Of a stretch of 64,000 nucleotides of DNA, positions 35,789 through 46,799 are shown one piece after another. Where the stretch lies: NCBI RefSeq assembly GCF_026210795.1, contig NC_089460.1:806001-870000 (forward strand). Direction: 5' to 3'. The notes under the pieces were generated by a model, which ran no database searches, had not been told where the DNA came from, and saw only the letters and a program-made list of their open reading frames with translations. This DNA is from Rhizophagus irregularis. Its lineage: Eukaryota; Glomeromycota; Glomeromycetes; Glomerales; Glomeraceae. The translations under genes were made by a program, and so were the position numbers. Positions within the stretch are counted from its first letter, which is position 1. The number at the start of each line of letters is the position of its first letter.

Positions 35789-38700
35789 TCATTGAAAAAT
35801 AGTTTCCTCGTGTTTTCGTTTGGCTATATAAGTACCGGGTTTAGCCATTGCTGATGGATGAGATGACAACTCAGCAGGTACACGAGATATAGGTGATTTC
35901 ATAATCATTTGCTTAAGATCATACCTTTTGGACATATTTAAGAAAAAATTGATTAAATTAAAATATAAGAATGATGTTTAAAAAAGAATTATAAATGAGA
36001 AAGACATACATGACATCAGCATCTGCGTTAGATAAGAACGTAATCGAGACACCAGATTTACCGGCACGTCCAGTACGACCAATACGATGTGTATAATCTA
36101 AAAAAAAAAGTGTTAATACGTCTTCATCTGTTACGTTAAATCTTCAATAATATATTATAATCCGAATACCTTCAATATTCTTGGCCATATCATAATTGAT
36201 TACCAATGAAACATTCTTTACATCTATACCACGTCCAGCTACATCAGTGGCCACTATAAATATAAAAATATATATACTGAGTTAATGCACTAATATAAAT
36301 CGAATTGAGGGAAAAAAGAATTAATACCCAATATATCCATTGTTCCGTTTTTAAGATGCGCCAATGCACTTTCTCTGTATTACGAAGAATAACGTTATTT
36401 CCTAGATGTAAAGAAATTCAAACTATCCCTCAACATAACCAAACTAACCTTTGTTCCTGAGTTTTGCCACCGTGTAGCGTTGTTGCACGGTACTAAAAAT
36501 CAGGTTGTCAGTTAATATAAATTCTACTTTATTTAGAAGTACTACAATATACGATATTAATTAAATACATTACCCCAAGTTTGTTTAATGCTCTGGCAAG
36601 AACGTCACATCCTTTCTTTTGATTAACAAATATGATGATTGGTGGATCAAAAGAACCTTGAAGTAGTTCTAGAAGTCTTGCTCTATAAGATTTGAAATAC
36701 GTTTAGTCTAGTTCTTAAAACTTATTAAACAAATTTTGAATAATATTTGATATTTTACTTCTTTTTGCCTTCATCATTTATCATTTCTACCCTTTGTTCA
36801 ACAGTATCTACTGCCTGACCGGCTGTTCCTATAGTTACCACTGCGGGTCGTCTTAAATATCTATAAATTTATACATAAATTGTTTAATTAGTTTACACAT
36901 CATAAACATATATACAGATAAGTGTTTTATTTTGCTATAAACCTTTTAGCCAAACGTTCTACGGCTGGAGGCATAGTAGCTGAAAACATCACAGTTTGTC
37001 TATAACGTTCTTTTTGTCCAATCTTCTTAAGCATTTCAGCCGGATTTTCTGCCTCATCTGTATCTGGCTTCACATTTGATACAGGCAATGCATCTAAAAT
37101 TACATTTACATCCGTTTCGAAACCCATATCTATCATACGATCAGCCTAAAATAAAAAATTATTCAATATAGAAATAGTGATGAATAACAATAATTGTTTA
37201 AAGTATACGTACTTCATCCATGACTACATAGGTACATTGATTAAGAACCAATATCCTTCGATCCAAACAATCTTTCAAACGACCAGGAGTGGCGATAATA
37301 ATTTCGGCGCCATTTCTCAAATTAAATGCTTGTTCTTCTACTGCATGCTACAGTAAATTTACAAAAAAATCTACTACTTAAAACGGATTCCAAAAATAAA
37401 GTGTTATACAGCTGTTACTTACCCCACCAACGATGGAAACGCAATTGAATCCCATAGGTGCTGCAAATTTCAATGTTTCTTGCTCTATTTGCTGAGCCAA
37501 TTCACGAGTAGGAGCCAAAATTAAAGCGTATGGACCATCTGACATGTTTTCTTCCGTCAATCTTGGAAGATCGGATATATATACAAGCATTGGTATTACA
37601 AATGAAGCAGTCTTACCGCTTCCTATAATTATAGAATTAATATCAGAGAAAATAACTTGTTAAAAAGTAATCATAAGAGATTAAATTGTGTACCTGTTTC
37701 AGCAATACCAATAATATCCCTATTTTGTAAACCGATTGGTATAGCTTGACGTTGAATAGGAGTGGGAGATTTATATCCAATACTCTCAATAAGATTAAGT
37801 ATGCGTTCCGACAAACCAGATTCTGCCCAAGACCTTATAGGATTTGGAATACTGCCACCTAGTAAGATTTTAAGTCTTATTAATTGAACATGTTTAAAGG
37901 TTAATAAAAAAAAAATGAATTGTATACCTTTAGTGGTAATATTGAAATCTTCTTTAAAAATACGCCAATCTCTTTCTTTCATCTCTGTCAATGGTTTTTC
38001 CGACCAATGACGATCATCCCACATTGTCTTTAACTCTTTACGTCTATCAATTTCCAACCTTTCCCTGGAAAGAATTATACACATGAGTTGTCTTGATAAA
38101 AATATCAAAAAATATACATATATAAATGAATAACTACTCAGCGCGATCTTTTTGATCAAGTGTCCTTCTTTCTTCAAGGAGCTGGTTATAAAATTGAGCA
38201 CGATCACGTTTTTGTTCTTTGATGTCGATGCCAGCGAAATGTCCACGGCCAAACATTTGTGCATTATGTTTATTTGCGTACAGCGGATTAAAATCTTGTG
38301 AAGTATCTTCCCCAGCATCCCAATCAAAAACAAACTTCTTTTCATTCATTTTACGTATTTTACGTTTTTTCCGTTCACCTCCCATATATCGTTCCTAAAT
38401 TGTTATTTTGTTATTAATTATAATTAAAGTTAAATACTTCTATAAACAAAAAAAAAAAATACCCTTATAGCCTGTAATTCCTTATCGGCTAATTTTTCTG
38501 TTTCTGCATTTGTATCTGATTTATCATTAGGACGTTTTTCACTATCTCTATCTTTAACCCTTGGCCTTTCACGATCATAACGGTCATATCTATCACGATC
38601 ATATCGATCATAATAATCTCGTCTATCACGTCCATACCCTATATCATAAATAAAATTATTTATTACACTAACAAATTATAGTAAGTGAACATAATAATTT

Positions 38701-39356
38701 AAATCGTCACCATTTTGACGAGCTTCTTCCGCGGCACGTCTTTGAAATTCTTCTTGCTGGCGCCTTTCTTCATCCTGTTTACGACGTTGTTCTTCAACTT
38801 CTTTTTGTCGTTTGTCCAATGCTACTTTTGCTCGTTCTTCTTTTGTCAAGAATTTGGGCTAAATATGAGAGTTGTATAAGAATCATCCAATTATCATAAG
38901 CAAATGCGAATCATACTTACTCTCTCATTAACTTGTTTCTCAGATTCTCTCTTCTGCAATAATTCTTCCAAAGATATTGGAACTTTAGGTTTTAATGCAC
39001 CGTTCGACTCCTTTGTCGAATCTTTATTATTAAGGGTTTTATCGGAGGTATTTTCATTTTCCCGAATTTCCCGAGAATCATATCGTGCTTTATCATGGCT
39101 AGGTGAACCCCTGCGTGGCAGTTCGTTATAATCACCACTTCTTCGACTATCCCTTTCATATTCTCTCCCATATCGATGTCTGTGGTAAGAATCGTCCCGG
39201 CGTGAATGAGGCGATCGGGAACGATGCCTCCTTGAACTTGAGGAAGTGTCGGCATACGATCTGAAGAAAAAATTTGTTACTTTCTGTTTATAAAATGAAT
39301 AGAATAAAAATCAGCAAGCCGCACCTTCGAGATCTTTCAGTTCTTTCAGTTGGCAT
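35789..39356 (-). CDS. PRP28: PRP28/DDX23-like DEAD-box spliceosomal helicase
   Basis: U5-associated DEAD-box ATPase that exchanges U1 for U6 at the 5' splice site. About 14-15 exons; start ATG 39354-39356, stop 35789-35791 after KHEETIFQ. The N-terminus is RS-rich ([20 protein letters not shown]), with a Glu/Arg/Gln coiled coil ([20 protein letters not shown]) and an Arg/Asp/Tyr-rich stretch. [20 protein letters not shown] and [20 protein letters not shown], typical of Prp28, precede the Q motif ([11 protein letters not shown]). Helicase motifs: AETGSGKT (split by an intron), [54 protein letters not shown] and [13 protein letters not shown]. All catalytic motifs are intact. Full-length compared with human DDX23. 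Confidence 0.96.
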
Positions 39357-41096
39357 TTTATAAAATAGATCTGTAGACCATCAAAATTTATCCGTCAGAA
39401 TTTCAAAAAAAAAAATTCGTCCACGTGCTTATTCAATTTTCTCACTATCACGTGACAGTGGAAAATATTCATCACACCCATCTGACCAACATCCTGTATC
39501 CAAAAACATACTATACACAAAACTTTCCTAAAAATTTAAAAGCAAAATTAGGTGAAAAATGTGATAATTTCATCAAATAGTTCTATCAATACCAGTATAC
39601 CACAATAGTTTATGTGAACCACTATTTAAGCAAAGATGGAATCAATTATTATTGATTATCAAAATTCTAGATTCTGATCATGAACATACCTTTATAAAAT
39701 TTTCATAATTGGTATTAAAAGTTAAAAATTATAATTGAATTATAAAGTAACAATAATTAAAAGCTAACAGTACCTTATATAAGATTGCTGATCAACTTGA
39801 TTCAAAACTAAAAGATAAAAAATGATGAAATTAGTTTTACAAATACAAGCAAGTTATTATAACAAATACTTTTTCTATAACTAAGCAAAATTTGTTTCTT
39901 ATATAATAAAAATTCTTAATAAATATCTTATTAAACTTATTAATAATACAATTAAAATAGAAATATCTCAATATTTATTTGTTACTGCAAATATAATTAA
40001 GCTCAATAATAAAAAATTAAATTGTTGAGCAGGTATGTTGTTACTAGATAACTGAGGTGCAATATACTTTAGTATTAAATATTATTATTCTTAAAGGCAA
40101 ATTCCTATAGATCATCAGATGGTTTATTAAATCAATATGATACATATTTTATTATACTTCAAGCTACAATCAAAGAAATAAAACAAGAAAAAGTATTAGA
40201 AATATAGAAAGTTGTAAATATATAAAGTAAAAGAAAAGGTCATTTATATTTTGTTATTATTATTAATACAATATTTTACCTGCATTTTTATCTCAAGTTT
40301 ACTATCTTAAAATAAATAATATGTCATTATTATTTTTATATTATAATGAATTTCAAAATTGTAATATATCAGCATGATACCTCAAAAATGATATAAGAAT
40401 ATTTACTAAAATAAGACAAACCTATAAAAAAAATAATATTTAACAATAAAAATAGTATTTATAATAATAAAACTATGATCATAATTTCAATAACTGTTTC
40501 TATTTTTAAAGAGACCATTTATAAAAGAATTTATATAGCCATATATGGGAATTAATATGAACAGCCACTTTACTTGCAAAGTTGCAGTTGAGTAAAAAGA
40601 TGATGAAATAATTCTTATTTTTCAAAATTATATTAGAAAAAAATCCAATCAAAATATGCCTAAAAGATTTTCAATAATAATTAATGAAAGATTTACTATT
40701 GATAAAATATCTGATAATCCTTAAGAAATTTAAAGAAACAATAATGATACTAATTTTAGAATAGAAAGTAGTAGTCAGATAAAAGAAGATGAAATTGAAA
40801 AAACAAAGAAATTATAGATACAAATCTTCAAAATGCAAAAAATCTAAATAAAGTTATTATTAAAAGTTGGCTATTCAAATAAAGGTATTTAAATAGTATA
40901 AATAATGTAAAAAAAAACATCATTAAATTTTCATAAAATATAAATTGTTTTAAAAGAACAAATTTATTAAAAAAAACTAGCCTATTCTGAAATTCAAAGT
41001 TGTTTATCAATTTTTTTAATTCTTGTAAAAATTATGTGAATCACATTCTAAGAATTAGATTTAAACATTATACAGGGATACTATTATTACTATATA
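39357..41096. other. AT-rich intergenic, gene-poor
   Basis: 1.7 kb left edge of the repeat-rich half. The first 150 bp upstream of PRP28 has CACGTG-like sites at about 39422 (CCACGTG) and 39450 (CACGTGA). The remainder is AT-rich with no open frame of note and no recognised element. Confidence 0.4.
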
Positions 41097-41314
41097 AGGA
41101 TCCTGCTTATAAAATAGGTTATCAGAAACTTAAAGTAAAATTTATAATTAAAAAATTTTTAAAAATCCTACTATATATAAATAAATTATATCTAAAAAAT
41201 GAAATATTACACTAAATTATAATTTTTTTTCTTTTTAAATTAATTAACCAATAAGATTGCTAGTAAAAATTAAAATTTTTTCTGAAAACTTCTATTAGAA
41301 ATAAATAGAATCCT
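41097..41314. mobile_element. MITE of the AGGAYCC family, copy 1
   Basis: 218 bp starting AGGATCCTGCTTATAAAATAGG and ending AATAGAATCCT. It aligns through its length with the 222-bp copy at 59141-59362, including the shared internal block TTTTTTTTCTTTTTA..TAATTAACCAATA. Both ends are diverged and I see no target-site duplication, so this copy is older. Confidence 0.55.
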
Positions 41315-41389
41315 ATGCTAAATATAAATTTATTCTTAAATATATAAATTATATATTTTAAGTATAAAATAAAATTTTTTTTTTTTATA

Positions 41390-41446
41390 TGTTGAATTAT
41401 ATACCATTTTATTAAAATATATTTGGACTACATAATAATCACAACT
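41390..41446. repeat. left fragment of an interrupted dispersed repeat
   Basis: Matches 50808-50864 almost base for base (shared CATTTTATTA, then ATATTTGGACTACATAATAA, TCACAACT). The continuing part of that repeat is found at 46358 onward, so about 4.9 kb separates the two halves. Confidence 0.7.
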
Positions 41447-41665
41447 CATATGGGCTGATTTGTCTACTCTGCATTAAAAAGAGTTATTGATTGATTTTCA
41501 TAATTTTTGTTACTCAAAATTGTTTTGTAATACTAAAAAATCATCTAATTGATAATCACTTGACTAAATAATAAGTTGAACAAAAATTTACATTTGCAAA
41601 ACTTAAATTATTAAATGTAAAAGAGCTGTGAAAAAACCCATTTCACTAATAAAAAACCCATTTCT

Positions 41666-41850
41666 TATATATGTTGTATGTGGATTTGGAATCTGGTGGT
41701 TTTGGGATTTTACGTGATCATCACAATATAAATAAATCACCTACAGTAAGATCGGCGACATGCATAAGTAGGATCAGCAATCATGTGATGACATGTGATT
41801 GGTCAATCTCATTTCCACCGCTATCCCGAATCAACCTACAACATATATAT
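41666..41850. mobile_element. palindromic MITE-like element with ~40-nt inverted ends
   Basis: The left end TATATATGTTGTATGTGGAT (41666 on) is the inverted complement of the right end, which finishes ACCTACAACATATATAT (to 41850). Imperfect pairing continues inward for about 40 nt through GGTGG/CCACC. A 69-codon frame within is just a reading of this palindrome. Confidence 0.6.
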
Positions 41851-42051
41851 GGAATTTTAACATATATTATTAAAAAGTAAGTATATTTTAATAAAATATA
41901 AAGTAAAATAAAAATGTACTGTATATAGTCTTAGTAGCTATAAATGTTTATAAAAGTATAATAAAAATATCATATAAAAGATGGTATCATAATAAATATT
42001 TTCAAACAATAAAAATAATTATTTTATGTCAGAGTTTGTATTATCATCTTT

Positions 42052-42370
42052 AAACGCAAATATATCAAAATTCACTGATCTGTTTTCTATAATTTTAGGC
42101 TCGTTGGAAAGCCCTTATTCTGGACTTTATAGGCGAAAAAGAGCTCGCTGATTGAATAATTAGATCCAGAGATATTTGAGTTTAAAGTTGAGATACGAAC
42201 TTTTTAACATGCTTAAATGCAAATATCTTGGGATCCACTAATTCATTTTTTATAAATTTAGGCTCTTTGGAAAGCCTTTAATCTGGTCTATATAAACGAA
42301 AAAAGAGCTTACCAATTGGATTACTGGATCTGGAGATATTTACGTTTTAAGTTGAGATACAAATTTTTAA
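42052..42370 (+). repeat. two tandem copies of a ~160-bp satellite unit
   Basis: Unit 1 is 42052-42214 and unit 2 is 42215-42370. Shared landmarks in order: AAA(C/T)GCAAATAT, TTTAGGCTC(G/T)TTGGAAAGCC, ATCTGG-type pentamers, CGAAAAA.GAGCT, GAGATATTT and GTTGAGATAC(G/A)AA. The second unit runs straight into the left terminal repeat of the 3.8-kb transposon, so that element inserted at or near the end of the satellite. Confidence 0.75.
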
Positions 42371-42648
42371 CATATGGGTTCTTTGCTAGGAAAATGAGGT
42401 TCTGAAATTTTTTTATAAAAATTGAGATTTTTGTTTTATATGAATATATAATACATAAACTTTATGTAATTAAATTTTTGTAACATATTATCTTATTACC
42501 AGAACGAGCAATTTGATTTTCAATTTTTGTGTAATAATTAGTACCAAAATCTAAAAATAGATTCAGAAATGATTGGCATACTAATAAAATTTACGTTAAA
42601 CGATTTTAAAAAAATTTAAATCATTATTTTAGCCACAGTAGCCGCAGT

Positions 42649-42971
42649 TAGTGTTTGGATCTGAATCCAGTTTGACCCAGGTCAATCCGGATAAAGTGCG
42701 ATTATCCGGGTAAAACCCACGGTTTTATCCAGATTTCGTCGGATTTTATCCAGATTGCAGATTTCAGATAAACTGTTGTATTTCATGAACTAATGATCAG
42801 AACTTTATGATTTATGGCTTGTTTGAAAGCTCTTAGTGTTACAAATACGATCATAGTACTCAAATTTGTTGATAATTGGATTTAATTCCACCTTTTACAA
42901 AATTAAAGTTTTTATCCGGATTGAGTAATTATTTTATCTGGATAACGGTTTTTATCCGGATCCAAACACTA
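42649..42971. mobile_element. hAT-like MITE, 323 bp, with 8-bp target duplication
   Basis: Terminal inverted repeats TAGTGTTTGGATC and GATCCAAACACTA are perfect. They are flanked by the identical 8-mer GCCGCAGT at 42641-42648 and 42972-42979. The interior has repeated TATCCGGAT/ATCCGGATAA motifs in both orientations, typical of hAT subterminal transposase sites. No coding capacity. The perfect ends and duplication imply recent insertion into the older 3.8-kb transposon. Confidence 0.9.
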
Positions 42972-43059
42972 GCCGCAGTTATTTTATAGATTTGATTGGA
43001 TTGATCGAATCTGATCATCTATTTTTTTTTTTAATATTCTGAAACTTTTTTTTTATATT

Positions 43060-43655
43060 TTCGGTCTTTTTGGACTGAATTTCGGCCTTGAACTTTAAAA
43101 TAGTAAGTGAATTATTTTTTTTTGTTTTTTTTTACTCTGGGAAAGATAATATTAACATTTCTTTTCTTCTTTCTCTTTAAGGACGACCTTCTTGAACTGG
43201 ATTTTGGCTTTGGACTTTGAAATGGTAAACGAATTATTTTTGTTTTATTTTTTTTTTACTTTAGGAATAATATTAACGTTCTTTTTCTTCTTCCTCTTTA
43301 GGGACGACCTTCTTGGAATGGATTTTAGCTTTGCATGAAATGGTAAGTAAATTATTTTTTTTGTTTTTTTTTACTCTAGGAACGATAATATTAACGCTTT
43401 TTTTCTTCTTCCTTTTTAGGGATGCCTTCTTGGAATGGATGTTGGCCTTGAACTTTGAAATGGTAAGCAAATTATTTTTTTTATTTTTTTTTTACTCCAG
43501 GAACGATATTAACGTTCTTTTTCTTCTTCCTCTTTAGGGACGACCTTCTTGGACTGGATTTTAGCCTTAGACTTTGAAATGGTAAGTAAATTCTTTTTTT
43601 TTGTTTTTTTCTCTAGAAATGATATTAATATTCCTTTTCTTCTTTCTTTTTAGAA
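43060..43655 (+). repeat. tandem array of ~118-bp units resembling micro-exons with splice signals
   Basis: Five units, period 118-120 bp. Each has a 41-44 nt block like GGACGACCTTCTTGGACTGG + ATTTTAGCC + TTAGACTTTGAAATG. The last four blocks are 43182-43224, 43302-43342, 43420-43462 and 43538-43581. Each is followed by GTAAGT, GTAAGC or GTAAAC, a T-rich stretch with TTAACG-type motif, and CTTCTTCCTCTTTAG just before the next block. So every block sits between a consensus acceptor and donor on the plus strand. One frame of the block reads TTFLDWILALDFEM. Block length is not a multiple of three, so joined blocks would change frame. Confidence 0.85.
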
Positions 43656-43834
43656 ATAGTCTTGAAGATCTTAAGTAAATTGTAATAGGGGTGTTTATTC
43701 AAAATTAACTTTAAGAAACGTTATTAACATTTCTTTTATACTACAGCAATAATTTTATTTCATACTTGAATTATTTATAATCATTTTAAAGTTTAATAAA
43801 TTAAATTTTTATTTTTTTATTTTTTAAATTATAA

Positions 43835-45536
43835 TTATTTTGGTTTTGCACAATACTCATCTTTGTAAGGTTCATCAACGTATTGTCGAATTTTTGAATA
43901 TAAGTAATTTTGTCGTTCTTCTGTTAAAGATACAGTAGTAATTAAATCGGGTTTACTATTTTTATTAAAATTATCACTTTTTAATAATTTATAACATGAT
44001 TCTACACCACCGGATTCTTTTGATACATATACTTTACCAATATCTTCAGAGCTAAAACGAAAATGATGGAATTGTGTTATATTAGGAAGAGGTACAAAAT
44101 GATTCTTAAAAAATGCACTAAAATCGTACCAATTCCAATTTATTCTGTTATCATATAAAATTGCTTCATTACCGTTTAATGAATTATTTATAATGTTTTT
44201 AACATCATTAATAGTATTAACTTTATGCTTCCAATATACTTTTTTAATATGACCAAAAAATGAGTCACATATGAATTTTGTATGACCGGGAATCATAAAA
44301 TTAACCGTAATATCTTCATACCAATTAAGTATAACCAACCAGAACTAAAACCAAAGCGATAAATTGTTTTTATTCTGCCCAGTGCAGTTATCACAAGTAA
44401 TTTGTAAATGTTTTTTTCCATTCTGAGCAAATTTTTGAAGTGAATTGTATACCATATTTATCGTTGTATTAGCACCTTTAGAAGTACCTTTTGGAAGTTC
44501 ATTCTCTCCAATTACAAAATTTAATTGATGATTTTGCCCTCCTTCAGTTTTACAAACTCCAAAAAGATGCACAGAAAAAGCTGATTTAAAGTAAATGGAA
44601 CCAACTTGTTGTGGTGAATATGGTATAAAAACATTTTGCGCTCAGTCATAGCATACATGTGCAATAGTTAAATCATTCTTACTTTTCTCAATATTATCAT
44701 TATAATGCCAACATTCAAGTTTTGCTAATTTTGATGATTCTCATATTGAATTTGAACTTTTTCATGTTCATCTGCATCAGATTTTGCTACTTTTATTTTA
44801 GCCTTAAATCCCTCACAAATTTCACAAAGATCACTTGCTGGTGCTTGAAACTTAAGATATGGCATCATTTCAATCCAAAGTCTCCGAAAAGTATAATAAG
44901 AAATTATTTGGTTTGATTCATCATGTTCAGTATAATAATAATCTTTGTATTCTTTATAAACGAAGTATATGTTATCGGTAGGAAGATAAATAAATATATT
45001 GGAATCATTTTATGTCGTAATGGAGAGGGTAAACCATGAATACAGCTATATTGAATTAAAAATTGTTTTAATGGAAATGTAATCTCAGAATTAAGGAAGA
45101 CTCTATTGTCAGTCATAGGTATACGTCCTATATTTTCATGAATACGCTCACTTAATCCTTCTGTATGTAAATGATTTTGTAAAGTACCAAAATGCTGGTT
45201 TACATAAAGGCAAAGAAGCATTATAACAATATCTATATCTTTGTGTATTTGAATTAGTATTATCTGATTTTTTATTAGTTATTTCAAATACCATAAGTTG
45301 AGCTTTAATTCTTTTTTATCTAAACTTTTTAATTCAATATATCATTCAAAAAAATGTTTAAATCCAACTTTTTCATAACAAGTTCGCAAATCCTTTTGCT
45401 TTTTAGAATGACGACATGTGCAATTTTGTTGTTCAAAAAATTGGGTTAAGTCATGTACAATATTTAATACTAGTTCATTATCTTCATATTCATCTAAACC
45501 TAACTGAACTAAATTATAAAATGGTCTTAACGTCAT
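43835..45536 (-). pseudogene. degenerate transposase-like gene (DNCTGQNKN family)
   Basis: Open pieces at 45536-45342, 45221-44904, 44572-44345 and 44338-43835 belong to one gene broken by stops and frameshifts. In order they show a Cys/His piece (NCTCRHSKKQKDLRTCYEK), CEGFKAKIKVAKSDADEHEK near 44830, then HLFGVCKTEGGQNHQLNF, the ITCDNCTGQNKNN motif and FMIPGHTKFICDSFFGHIKK. The DNC.GQNKNN ... PGHTK...D..FG pattern, with regularly placed acidic residues, is what I know from a large family of transposon-borne proteins in glomeromycete and animal genomes (annotated DUF7869-like). A DDE-type integrase role is inference. At least one stop separates the DNC and PGHTK parts. Confidence 0.7.
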
Positions 45537-46357
45537 TATTGTTTTTTTTTAAAAAAAAAAAAATTATTAAAAAAAAGGGGGCAAATTATGCTTATAAATA
45601 TGAGGTGCAAAAAGAATACTATTTTAGTTATAAAACATCATTCTGCATATTTATTTTATTTTTTAAAAATTTTTTAACGCTAAATTTATTTTGCCAAAAA
45701 TTTTTTGTACAATGATGTGATATTGCATTTTCTGATTGGTTAATAAATTAAATATACAAATTTTGTGTAACTTGTGTAACAATATCTCAGAAGGTCATTT
45801 TCCTAGCAAAACTCGTATCAGGTAAAAAATAGTGTTATGTGATTTGATAATAACAATTCCGTTTTGGCCTACACTAGTGGATATTATAATTCGGGCCAAA
45901 TTTATAACTCCGGCCAAAAAATTTTTGCAGATCATTTCCTTTTATGTAGAAAATGTTACACAAATTTCCAAAAAGGTTAATTTTATTTTCAGGAAATTAT
46001 TTTTTGTGGAACGGGTATCGCCAAAAATGGAAATGATCTACATAGCCGATCATTATCACGTGATGTAGATAAATTTAGAAACAAATTTTATTGGTCTTAA
46101 TTTTTGATAGAATTTTCAATTACCATTTACTTAAAATCTAAAATCTAGTCTCAGAAGGTCATTTTCCTAGCAAAAAACCCATATATAGTAAGTGCTAAGA
46201 GTTATATTAATTTAAAAGAAATATTTACCAAATTATAGTATAATAACATTAAATAAAAATTTTTTAATACTCATTTCCAATTTACTGTATATTATATAGT
46301 ATTTTGTATAATAAAAATGTAATAAAAATAATATTTTAATTAAAGGTAGCCCATATG

Positions 46358-46640
46358 TATTCTATAAATGATACTTCTAGCTCCTGGCCAATCTGATCAA
46401 ATATTAGATATTATGTCATAAGTAAATTAAGAATAAAATTAAATAGTAAAAGTAAATCAAAATAAAATACTATAAACTAAAAATTAAATCAAAATAAAAT
46501 ATTATAAACTAAACATTAAACTAAAATATTATACTATAAATCAAAATTAAACTAAAAAGAAAAATAAAAGTAAAATAAAATAAAATTATAAATAATATTA
46601 TAAATAAAAATAATATTAAATGAGAATAATAAAAAATTAA
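46358..46640. repeat. right fragment of the interrupted dispersed repeat
   Basis: TATTCTATAAATGATACTTC and what follows match 50865-51060, the uninterrupted copy, including the CTCC.G..(A/C)TC.GATCAAA stretch and a tail of AAATTAAA/AAATAAAA short repeats. Together with 41390-41446 it shows that about 4.9 kb was inserted here. Confidence 0.7.
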
Positions 46641-46799
46641 AATTATTTTTTTTTAAAAAAAAACTATTATTCTAATAATTTTTTGTTTATGTATAATGTA
46701 ACCTTATTAAACTTCTTTTTTATTAGAATCCAATTCTTATATATGTATTTCTTTATAAAAGTATCTATTGATTTCTTTACCAAAGGAATTGACTTTTGT

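Larger units (their letters stand above)
42372..46184 (-). mobile_element. ~3.8-kb DNA transposon with 33-nt terminal inverted repeats and a broken transposase-like gene
   Basis: The left end reads ATATGGGTTCTTTGCTAGGA and continues AAATGAGGTTCTG (42372 on). The right end is its inverted complement: CAGAAGGTCATTTTCCTAGC, then AAAAAACCCATAT (46152-46184). About 30 of 33 positions match. A third partial copy of the same end lies at 45785-45813 in the same orientation as the right end, suggesting an internal deletion or nested copy. Between the ends lie a degenerate transposase-like gene on the minus strand (43835-45536), a hAT-like MITE (42649-42971) and the micro-exon-like array (43060-43655). 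Target-site duplication is unclear; ATAT/TATA at the tips would allow TA. No intact coding frame remains, so it is not autonomous. Confidence 0.75.

Noticed and set aside
42052-42370. Tandem units as long terminal repeats of a retroelement
   Set aside because: They abut each other with no internal sequence, primer-binding site or TG...CA ends.
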